Shown here piece after piece: positions 16,801 to 24,514 of a stretch of 64,000 nt of DNA. Position numbers and translations under genes: made by a program. Under the pieces are notes generated by a model. It made no database searches and had not been told where the DNA came from. It worked only from the letters and a program-made list of their open reading frames with translations. The DNA is taken from assembly GCA_021824175.1 (NCBI GenBank), contig JAKALP010000006.1, positions 1 through 64,000 on the forward strand, written 5' to 3'. The DNA comes from Deltaproteobacteria bacterium (GTDB lineage Bacteria > Desulfobacterota > Desulfobacteria > Desulfobacterales > Desulfosarcinaceae). Positions within the stretch are counted from its first letter, which is position 1; the number at the start of each line of letters is the position of its first letter.

Positions 16801-17322
16801 ATGACCCACGCCTCGGAGAAGAAGATTCTGGTGGTGGAAGACGAACCCGATGTTCGCAGCTTTCTCTCCGCCTGCATCGAGGATGCCGGTTTTATTGTCG
16901 AAACCGCCAAGGACGGCACGGAAGCATTGGAGATCATCGAACAGTTCGCGCCGGACCTGATGACCTTGGACATGGTCATGCCCCGCACTTCCGGCATCAA
17001 TGTCATCCGCGCCTTGCGACAAAATCCGCGCTGGACCAACCTGCCCATCATCGTCATCACGGCCCACGCCCACGACGACCTGGGCAGCGAAGACATCAAA
17101 GGATTCAATGCTTTTACTTCCGGCCTGCGGCCGCGCTACACCATGGAAAAACCGGTGACCCCGGCCAAGCTGGTCAAAGCCATCAGCGACATCCTGCAAG
17201 TCGAAATCGAGACCGCCGACCCCTGCGCGCCGAGCGAGCGATGCAACGACATCATCCGCATGATCCGCCAGAGCGATGATCAGACCCTGGATAAAATAAG
17301 AAATATTCTCAAGCGGGGGTGA
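16801..17322 (+). CDS. single-domain response regulator with C-terminal extension
   Basis: A 173-residue protein. Residues 7-135 are a CheY-like receiver: acidic pocket VVEDEPD, phospho-Asp in TLDMVMP, Thr in VITAHA and Lys in MEKPVTP. An atypical loop (GFNAFTSGLRPRYT) lies before the Lys. About 35 further residues form a small helical tail that has no DNA-binding motif. The ribosome site is AAAGGAGCAGACC. It is the last gene of the SQR/DUF1641 operon and may be the partner of the PAS kinase at 12609, whose own regulator has decayed. Confidence 0.9.
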   Translation: MTHASEKKILVVEDEPDVRSFLSACIEDAGFIVETAKDGTEALEIIEQFAPDLMTLDMVMPRTSGINVIRALRQNPRWTNLPIIVITAHAHDDLGSEDIKGFNAFTSGLRPRYTMEKPVTPAKLVKAISDILQVEIETADPCAPSERCNDIIRMIRQSDDQTLDKIRNILKRG

Positions 17323-17386
17323 TCGAAGAAAAAGAGATCATCCATGCAAGGGGAGCAATCCAGAAATGCTTTTGATGTGAATAATC

Positions 17387-19219
17387 CTACCCCTTCTCCC
17401 CTTTATTCCGGTAGCGCTGCTGGGCCGAGAGAATGGTTTTACGCAGGCGGATGGACTTGGGCGTGACCTCCACCATTTCGTCGTCGCGGATGAAGTGGAT
17501 GGCCCACTCCAGGGTCATGGGTCTGACGGGCGCCAGGATCACGTTTTCATCGTGGCCCACGGCGCGGATGTTGGTGAGCTTCTTCTCTTTGCAGGGGTTG
17601 GCGTTCAAGTCATTGGCCCGGTTGTGTTCGCCGAAGATCAGGCCTTCGTAGACCGGTTCGCCCGGCCGGATGAAGAGCACGCCGCGCGGCTCCAGATTGA
17701 ACAGGGCATAGGCCACGGATGTGCCCTGGCGGTCGGAAACCAGAGAACCATTGTAGCGCGTGGGAAAGTCGCCCCTGAAGGTGTCGTAACCGGAAAAATA
17801 GGTGTTGAGCAGACCGGTGCCCTTGGTGTCGGTGAGAAACTCGTCACGATAGCCGATCAGCCCCCGTGAAGGAATGGTGAACTCCAGGCGTACCCGGCCC
17901 GAGCCGTGATTGATCAGGTTGGCCATCTGGCCTTTGCGGATGGAGAGCTTCTCGGTCACCACGCCCATGAACTGCTCCTCGCAATCCACGAAGAGGTGCT
18001 CCATGGGCTCGTGCCTGACCCCATCCACTGTTTTATAAATGACTTCGGGCCGACCCACACCCAGTTCGAACCCTTCCCGGCGCATGGTTTCGATGAAGAT
18101 GGCCAGCTGAAACTCGCCGCGGCCCTTGACCAGAAACACTTCGCGGTTTTCGGTTTCTTCCACCTGGATGGCCACATTGCGCAACGTTTCCTTGAACAAC
18201 CGCTCGCGCAGATGGCGCGACTGGCTGTAGCGCCCCTCGCGCCCGGCAAATGGCGAAGTATTGATGGTAAAGCGCATGGCCACCGTGGGCTCGTCCACCC
18301 GGATGCGCTTGAGGGCCTGGGTGGTGCCGCGGGTGCAGATGGTGTCGCCGATGCGCACCTCGTCAATACCGGCCAGCACGATGATATCGCCCGCCTCGGC
18401 CGTCTCCACCTCTTTCATGGCCGGCCCGATATAAGTCTGCAGGCAGGCCACCTTGAGCGCCTGGGGGTCGTTGTCCGCGCCGATGCACACCAGGGTGTCC
18501 TTGGTGTGGGCCTGGCCATTGGCTACCTTGCCCACGGCCAGACGGCCCAGATAGTCGGAATAGCCCAGGTCCGACACCAGCATCTGAAAAGGGGCCTCGG
18601 CCTGAAAGGTGGGCGCCGGAATTTTTTCCAGAATCAGATCGAACAGTGGGGTGAGATCCTTGCCCGGCTGGTCCAATTTAGCCTGGGCAACACCCTCGCG
18701 GCCGATGGCGTATAAATACGGAAAGTCGAGCTGGTTTTCGTCCGCATCCAGATCAATGAACAGATCATATACCTGATCCAGCACCTGGGCCGCCCGGGCA
18801 TCCTTGCGGTCGATCTTGTTGATCACCACGATGACCTTCAGGCCGGCCGCCAGGGTCTTTTCCAGCACGAAACGGGTCTGGGGCAATGGCCCCTCGGAGG
18901 CATCCACCAGCAGCAGGGCGCCGTCGGCCATGGACAGGGCCCGCTCCACCTCGCCGCCGAAATCGGCGTGGCCGGGCGTGTCGATGATGTTGATCTTCAC
19001 GCCCTGCCACTGCACCGAGCAGTTCTTGGCCGCGATGGTGATGCCGCGCTCGCGCTCCAGGTCCATATTGTCCATGAGACGTTCGTTGACGACTTGGCCG
19101 TCGCGGATCAAACCGCTCTGGCGGAACATGGCATCGACCAAGGTGGTCTTGCCGTGGTCAACGTGGGCAATGATAGCCACGTTGCGGATTTTATCATTGG
19201 TTACTGTGGGGGTGGTCAT
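17387..19219 (-). CDS. typA: ribosome-associated GTPase TypA/BipA
   Basis: A 610-residue translational GTPase. The G1 loop [15 protein letters not shown], the switch [13 protein letters not shown] and the NKIDR specificity loop are intact, followed by EF-G-like domains and the TypA-specific C-terminus ([17 protein letters not shown]). Start ATG 19219 is the first Met at the usual distance before the G1 loop, with AAGGAG upstream. It assists 50S assembly and stress adaptation in characterised species. It is convergent with the response regulator, with 64 bp between stops. Confidence 0.96.
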   Translation of the reverse strand: MTTPTVTNDKIRNVAIIAHVDHGKTTLVDAMFRQSGLIRDGQVVNERLMDNMDLERERGITIAAKNCSVQWQGVKINIIDTPGHADFGGEVERALSMADGALLLVDASEGPLPQTRFVLEKTLAAGLKVIVVINKIDRKDARAAQVLDQVYDLFIDLDADENQLDFPYLYAIGREGVAQAKLDQPGKDLTPLFDLILEKIPAPTFQAEAPFQMLVSDLGYSDYLGRLAVGKVANGQAHTKDTLVCIGADNDPQALKVACLQTYIGPAMKEVETAEAGDIIVLAGIDEVRIGDTICTRGTTQALKRIRVDEPTVAMRFTINTSPFAGREGRYSQSRHLRERLFKETLRNVAIQVEETENREVFLVKGRGEFQLAIFIETMRREGFELGVGRPEVIYKTVDGVRHEPMEHLFVDCEEQFMGVVTEKLSIRKGQMANLINHGSGRVRLEFTIPSRGLIGYRDEFLTDTKGTGLLNTYFSGYDTFRGDFPTRYNGSLVSDRQGTSVAYALFNLEPRGVLFIRPGEPVYEGLIFGEHNRANDLNANPCKEKKLTNIRAVGHDENVILAPVRPMTLEWAIHFIRDDEMVEVTPKSIRLRKTILSAQQRYRNKGEKG

Positions 19220-19880
19220 GTGCTTTATTAGCTCCTTAAAATGGAAACCGCCATTTCTAGTGCATTTGATATCGGTTGTCCATAGGAATTCTTGAAATTG
19301 TCTGGAGAGGCTGATGAAGGTAAGGGCATTTATCCTATGGATCGGCACGAATCAAAATGTCAATGGCAACAATGTGCGAGCCACGACTGTTGCTTGCAGC
19401 ACAGAAACGAGCCGATGTGTTCGTACTCGTACTCAGCGAAGCGGTACTCGTACGCGTACTCGAAGAGCTTTTTCCGGCCATTTCGACTAAGAGTGCGCGC
19501 ACGAGTATGATTTGGAAAGTAATTGATATGCAACAGTCGTTACTTACGCTTTCGCCGGCCCCACTCGCAAATATCCCCAAACCCAAGCTCATAATTACAA
19601 ATTATGATTCTGTGACAAATCTTGACAGACGGCAGAATTCCTGCCATTTTAATGAATGTTGGCTGCCGGCTTCCTGCCAGCATGTTTTTCTCGTACGGCA
19701 AGCGTTCCTTGCATTGGATTCAGTGATGGGGTGCACCCAAAAAGATCGGGTGGGCTCACAATTATTCAAATGGGTTATTGGGTATCGAGTAAGAATCCAA
19801 TTTGGATTCAATCACTCGGCTTCATGTTTTTGTTTCCGCGGTCCAGGGATATTCACTTCAAAGGCTGGGAGGATAGAAGA
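19220..19880. other. 661-bp spacer with a TACTCG-based palindromic element
   Basis: No convincing gene is seen; open frames here lack ribosome sites. At about 19429-19511 lies an imperfect palindromic element (CGTACTCGTACTCAGCGAAG ... GCGCACGAGTATGATTT) that recurs in opposite orientation at 24382-24464. The remainder is unremarkable. The ribosome site of the following hydrolase (GGGAGGATAGAAG) is at 19867-19879. Confidence 0.6.
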
Positions 19881-21650
19881 ATGAAAAAAGTACTGCCATC
19901 CATTTTGACAAGGTGTTTTATCGTTTTGGTGGTGATGTTGGGTTTTATCCCGCAAGGTGTGGCGGGCAGCGGGACTGCTGGAACTGCCTGGCCGCCACCG
20001 GGATTTTCCGAATTTGGCGCGGACCAGAACCCCACCTTCCCGGATACGGTGGCCACGGATGTGGCGGTCAACGCGCCGTTGCCGGCTTCATTCGGCGCTC
20101 ATCCAGCGACCTGCGATGTGCTGCATTTTCTGCGCATCCGCCACAAGAACGGACCGCTGAATCCTTCGGCGGCCGACCGGATTCTGATCGCCCAGCCCGG
20201 CATCCTGGAAGGAGCTTCGGCCTTCTACAATGTGGGCTGCAATGTGGTTAGCCGCGCTTTCAGGGAGAAGAGAAAATATGTGGAGTTCTGGGCCATTGAC
20301 CGTCGGGCCAACGCCCTGGAAGATCTCAATGGTCTCCGGCTCGCCCGGGCCAGCGGCAACCCCTATGACTTCATTGATTACTACTACCGCGACGTGGCTT
20401 ATAACGGCCAGCACTTTCAGGGTTTCTTGGACCCGTACACCGATGCGGCCTGGCTGATCGGCATGGGCATGGCGCAAACCGTGATCGATTGGAATGAAAT
20501 CATTACGCGCGGCATTCCCGATCAAAAGGTGCGTCAACAAAAGGTCTATCTGGGCGGCCACTCTTTGGGCGGTTTCATCACCGGCGCCTATGCCTGCTGG
20601 GATTTCGACGGCAACCCCGCGACCATCGACGATGCGGGCTACAACCAGTGCGCCGGCTACTTTGGTCTGGACACCCTGGTGACTTCCGGCACACTGCTGG
20701 ATACCACGTCGACCTTACCGCCCAAGATCGCCGATTTTGTCGCCAATATCCCCGAAAACTATACAGAGAAGATGATGGCGGGCGAGGCGCCGCGCTTTGT
20801 CTACATTAACGGCGTCATCAATCCGGAAGTAATGAACCTGCTCACCGGATTGGGCATGGGCGCCGCGACGTTGCCCAAGGAGGAGTCGCGCTCCATCGAG
20901 CGTCTGCCGGCCAATGAAAACATCACCCTGTCCTACCGGTTTTACCACTCGCGCAATCTGGCCGCTTTCCTGGCCGCCACCCCTTCGATTACCAAATTCC
21001 GCTACACCAATCAGGCCCTGTTCGCCATTTTCATTGACGATAACAGCATGCCCATCTCCATTGTCCGCTCAAGCATTGGCTTTTTTAAGGGCGGTCCGGT
21101 GGCGGATAAAGAGTTCCCCGTTCCCAGCAATGTGGCCGAAGCCCTGTCCGAAATCCCGGCGCTAAAGGCCCTGAGTGCGTTCCTGGGCGGCGGCAATGTT
21201 GCCATTCCCACGGATGACGGCGGCTTGATCCGCAGGGGACCGCTCTATGGCTGGTACAATTACAATGAGCTGGGCGGGGTGGATATTCCAAAAACCAAAG
21301 ACGGCGTGCCCTACACCGATTCTTCCAAGGAGGTCACGGACATTAACGACCTGGCGCGCGCGATGGCGGCCTTGCCCATGGATTTTGTGGAGAAGTACTT
21401 CCCGATGCGGTTGGCGGTCGATTCCATGTTCGGCACGGACGGCATCGTGCACCCGGAAGGTGTGTCCAAACACCCGGTGCTGGACATCGTTGCCGGCGAT
21501 GGGCCCAATCTGGGCGGCGATTTGACACCGCCGGGTTCGCCGGTCATCCCCGGCTATGACCATTTGGATGTTTTGACGGCGGCGCCGGTGCAGAATAATC
21601 GCAAACCGGAACAGGTCACGACTCACCTCTTGAATTTCATCTTCCAGTAG
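19881..21650 (+). CDS. secreted alpha/beta hydrolase (lipase/esterase-like)
   Basis: A 589-residue exported protein with a signal peptide (residues 1-28, hydrophobic LTRCFIVLVVMLGFI). The nucleophile elbow is GGHSLGG at about residue 225-231 of the mature numbering, the GxSxG motif of lipases and esterases. A His-containing segment PGYDHLDVLTAAP near the C-terminus may supply the catalytic His. I started at ATG 19881 because GGGAGGATAG precedes it and the signal peptide begins there; the long upstream frame is not coding. It is convergent with the kinase-exonuclease gene across a GC-rich hairpin. The substrate is unknown. Confidence 0.75.
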   Translation: MKKVLPSILTRCFIVLVVMLGFIPQGVAGSGTAGTAWPPPGFSEFGADQNPTFPDTVATDVAVNAPLPASFGAHPATCDVLHFLRIRHKNGPLNPSAADRILIAQPGILEGASAFYNVGCNVVSRAFREKRKYVEFWAIDRRANALEDLNGLRLARASGNPYDFIDYYYRDVAYNGQHFQGFLDPYTDAAWLIGMGMAQTVIDWNEIITRGIPDQKVRQQKVYLGGHSLGGFITGAYACWDFDGNPATIDDAGYNQCAGYFGLDTLVTSGTLLDTTSTLPPKIADFVANIPENYTEKMMAGEAPRFVYINGVINPEVMNLLTGLGMGAATLPKEESRSIERLPANENITLSYRFYHSRNLAAFLAATPSITKFRYTNQALFAIFIDDNSMPISIVRSSIGFFKGGPVADKEFPVPSNVAEALSEIPALKALSAFLGGGNVAIPTDDGGLIRRGPLYGWYNYNELGGVDIPKTKDGVPYTDSSKEVTDINDLARAMAALPMDFVEKYFPMRLAVDSMFGTDGIVHPEGVSKHPVLDIVAGDGPNLGGDLTPPGSPVIPGYDHLDVLTAAPVQNNRKPEQVTTHLLNFIFQ

Positions 21651-21657
21651 CACAACT

Positions 21658-21690
21658 CCGGCGGCGGCCGGCTCAATTGCCCGCCGCCGG
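21658..21690. terminator. GC-rich hairpin between convergent genes
   Basis: CCGGCGGCGG (21658-21667) and CCGCCGCCGG (21681-21690) pair perfectly over 10 bp around a 13-base loop. It separates the hydrolase from the minus-strand kinase-exonuclease gene. No T-run is seen. Confidence 0.55.
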
Positions 21691-21726
21691 GATTTCAAGA
21701 AGTATTTAAATTTTTTGAATTGGTTT

Positions 21727-23913
21727 CTAATACTTGATACGCGCATAGAAAGTCTTCTGGCAGGCGCTCATGGCGTCATCCAGGGTGAGGATGCCGTTTT
21801 CGGCCAGCAGGGGCAGCATTTTAAGGAAGATATTGGCCGTGGCCAGGGCGTCGCCCATGGCCGTGTGGCGGCCTTCGATGGAGACCCCCAGGCGTTCGGC
21901 AATGGCCTCCATGGTGTGGTCGCTTTGAGCGGGATGAAGAACAGCCGAAAGCAATAAGGTGTCGAGCACCGGCTGGGTGAACTGGATGCCGGTGGCAGCC
22001 TCCTTGACCTGCAGCAATCGCATATCAAAAGCCACGTTGTGGCCCACCAGAATGGTGTCGGCGCTGAATTGGTGAAAGCGCGGCAGAACCAGCTCGATGC
22101 CGGGGCGGTCTTTGACCATTTCCGGCCGGATGCCATGGATGCGGGTGGCGGCCGCCGGGATGGGGCGGCGGGGGTCCACCAGTTGATCGAAGGATTCTTC
22201 TCGCAACAGGCGGCCATTGACCAGGCGCACGGCGCCGATGGCCACGATCTCATCGCCTTCGCTGGGGTTCAGGCCCGTGGTTTCGGTGTCAAACACCGTA
22301 TAGTTGAGGTCGCTGAGTAGACGATGGGCGATCTGGGGACTGGGCGCGGCCTGGCCAAAGAGATCGAAATCGAAGAACTCCGGCCGGCTTTGGGTTAAAA
22401 TGGTAACCCGGCGCGCCGGCGCCAAAGGAATGGCGTCACAGGCCGGTAGAAATAGCCGCAGGCACGATTCGTGGGCCCGGCCCGGGCAGGCGAATGCGCC
22501 GATTTCAGCCCCATGGTAGCGAAGAATTTCTTTGAAAGTAAAGGGCAGATGTTCTTCGCGCGCCTCCAGCAGGCAGTCGTCCCAGGTCCGCAGCATATCG
22601 ATTTTCGCCGGCTTGCCCGGCCAGGAGAGATCGATGTGGATGAAACTATCCTGGCGATGGGGGCGCAAAGTAAATGGCACGGGACCATTTTCCTTCTGGA
22701 TGCGTTCCATAATGAAGTAAAAAACCATGCCTAGGGCATAGGTATCGGCCCTGACAAAATGCTGGGGAAGTTCTTCATCAGCTTCCAGGGCGATGTTCAT
22801 GGTTCCCCTGGCCTTTCTTTGAATCATCTCCAATAGTGCCGAAACGCTAATGGGCGCCAGGGGCCATTCGGTCTTGCGCTCCAGGGTGCAATCCGCGTCG
22901 AGTTTGCCGACCACTCCGCCCAGAGCCACGGCTTCATTGAAAATGACTTCCCTGAAACGCGCCAATTGGGCCGGCTCCATATGCGGATAGCTTCGAATGG
23001 CTTCAATGGCCGAGCGGATGCTGGCCGCGGAGGCCCGGATTTCCCTGCCCAGCCCCGTCAAGGTGCCCTCAATCTCGCCCGCGCTTTGCAGGCGTTGGGT
23101 GATATCCTGGAAGATAAGAATAAAGCCCGCGTAAGCCTTCTGGTGATCCAGTACCGGGACCACTTCTACCCGCAGCAGTTGTCCGGCCGAGCCGAGGGTG
23201 ACGAAATAGGCAGCCGCGTTCTTGTCACTTTCCTTGAACTTGGTCTGAATCTCGTCCAGAGCGTGCTGGAGTTGATAGCGGTCGATGACATTGTAGACCG
23301 GGCGCCACAGGCCGATCAACGCTTCCGGGGCTGCTTCGGGGTCTTGGACAATACCGCTGAGCAATTGCCTGGCCTGCTGGTTGTATAGAAGAATACTGCC
23401 GTGGATGTTGCAGACAATCACTCCTTCGGGCAGCTCGGCCATGATGGCGGCCAGCATGTTGCGCTCTTTTTCCGCCACGGCGCGAATGCTTTTGATCTTC
23501 TCCTGATCGTATTGCTGGATGGCTTCAAAACGCACGGCCATGCCGTTGATGGCTTTGGCCAAAGGGCCGAAGACTGGGCCGCTTTTGGTGCGAATGCGGT
23601 GGCGGGAGTTGACGCTGCCGATCAACGCCGTCTCCTCGACGATCTGGTTGAAGGGAACGACCAGCAACCGGAAGCAAATGTCGATGAGCAGACCGACGAT
23701 GACCAGCAGTAGAAAAATAGCGGTCAGGGTGTTGCCGATATGGCTCTCCATCTGGGTGAGCAGATAGCGGCTCTGCTCCGGCAGCAGCAAATAAAAGATC
23801 AGCAGCAGCAAGGCCAGCATGCCGATCACGCCGGTAATGAGGAGCGTCATCCATTTGATTTTACTTTTCAGGTCCATCCATTGCTGCCCAAACCCGCCAT
23901 TGCTATGATTCAC
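21727..23913 (-). CDS. membrane PAS/degenerate-kinase protein fused to a DEDDh 3'-5' exonuclease
   Basis: A 728-residue fusion. Two membrane helices (about 22-44 and 62-85) and a HAMP-like linker precede a PAS domain (155-275). Residues 280-500 occupy the place of a histidine-kinase core, but the H-box region GLGREIRASAASIRS has no His and no N or G boxes are visible, so kinase activity is probably lost. Residues 535-700 are a DnaQ-like exonuclease with all catalytic residues: D542 and E544 (FDTETTG), D630 (HNVAFD), H683 and D688 (HTAMGD). It starts with GTG 23913 overlapping the receiver gene by 11 bp; ATG 23877 is an alternative. From memory, related exonucleases sit beside acs and DUF294 genes in gammaproteobacteria. 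The substrate may be a nucleic acid or a nucleotide signal. Confidence 0.85.
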   Translation of the reverse strand: MNHSNGGFGQQWMDLKSKIKWMTLLITGVIGMLALLLLIFYLLLPEQSRYLLTQMESHIGNTLTAIFLLLVIVGLLIDICFRLLVVPFNQIVEETALIGSVNSRHRIRTKSGPVFGPLAKAINGMAVRFEAIQQYDQEKIKSIRAVAEKERNMLAAIMAELPEGVIVCNIHGSILLYNQQARQLLSGIVQDPEAAPEALIGLWRPVYNVIDRYQLQHALDEIQTKFKESDKNAAAYFVTLGSAGQLLRVEVVPVLDHQKAYAGFILIFQDITQRLQSAGEIEGTLTGLGREIRASAASIRSAIEAIRSYPHMEPAQLARFREVIFNEAVALGGVVGKLDADCTLERKTEWPLAPISVSALLEMIQRKARGTMNIALEADEELPQHFVRADTYALGMVFYFIMERIQKENGPVPFTLRPHRQDSFIHIDLSWPGKPAKIDMLRTWDDCLLEAREEHLPFTFKEILRYHGAEIGAFACPGRAHESCLRLFLPACDAIPLAPARRVTILTQSRPEFFDFDLFGQAAPSPQIAHRLLSDLNYTVFDTETTGLNPSEGDEIVAIGAVRLVNGRLLREESFDQLVDPRRPIPAAATRIHGIRPEMVKDRPGIELVLPRFHQFSADTILVGHNVAFDMRLLQVKEAATGIQFTQPVLDTLLLSAVLHPAQSDHTMEAIAERLGVSIEGRHTAMGDALATANIFLKMLPLLAENGILTLDDAMSACQKTFYARIKY

Positions 23914-24274
23914 CCAGAAGCTGCCGGACTTTTTGAACTACGTCGGCATTGGCAAAAGGCTTGATGATGTATGCATCGGCGCCCAGCAGCATGCCCTTGG
24001 CCACATCCACATCGCACCCTTTGGCGGTCAGGAAGACAATTTTGGTCTTCCGGCACTGGGGGTTGAGCCGCACGATTTCACACACTTCATAGCCGTCGAT
24101 GCCGGGCAGCATGATGTCGAGCAGAATAAGATCGGGCACCGTGCGCATGACCGACTCGATAGCGGCCTCGCCGCTGGAAGCAATATCGACTTGATAACCG
24201 TTTTGTTCCATCAAAAACTGCAAAGCCAGCACGATATTGGGTTCATCGTCGACGATGAGGACTCGTTGCGGCAT
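23903..24274 (-). CDS. CheY-like single-domain response regulator
   Basis: A 123-residue pure receiver: acidic pair in IVDDEPN, phospho-Asp in LLDIMLPGIDG, Thr in FLTAKG and Lys in IIKPF. No output domain is present. Its 3-prime end overlaps the start of the kinase-exonuclease fusion by 11 bp, which implies translational coupling and a shared task. As the fused kinase core looks inactive, phosphorylation would need another kinase. A TACTCG repeat element and a short A/T-rich region separate it from the DUF294 gene upstream. Confidence 0.92.
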   Translation of the reverse strand: MPQRVLIVDDEPNIVLALQFLMEQNGYQVDIASSGEAAIESVMRTVPDLILLDIMLPGIDGYEVCEIVRLNPQCRKTKIVFLTAKGCDVDVAKGMLLGADAYIIKPFANADVVQKVRQLLGES

Positions 24275-24381
24275 GATATGGACCCCTTACTCCGACCCTC
24301 TCCCCAAGGAGGAGAAGGTGTTAATTCATGGTTGCGCCATCACTCCGGAGCATTTTGCGGCTCCTCTGCGCGGGCTTGAAT

Positions 24382-24464
24382 CGCGCTCGTACGCGTACTC
24401 GTACCCGAAATGGTTGGCTACATCCAATCGAGTACGCGTAACGCTTCGCTGAGCACGAGTATGA
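24382..24464. repeat. second TACTCG-based palindromic element
   Basis: It contains GCTCGTACGCGTACTCGTAC and, further on, CGAGTACGCGTAACGCTTCG and GAGCACGAGTATGATTT. Read in reverse it aligns with the element at 19429-19511 over about 85 bp, including CTCAGCGAAGCG and a shared central CCATTTCG. The two copies are inverted and flank the hydrolase/exonuclease/receiver genes. Confidence 0.6.
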
Positions 24465-24514
24465 TTTTTCTCTCGCTCCGACGTACTGCGTACCGCATTT
24501 CTTCAGCCCCCCAC

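Noticed and set aside
19656-19880. Extended N-terminus of the secreted hydrolase
   Set aside because: The signal peptide and ribosome site place the start at 19881; the extension has no homologous look.
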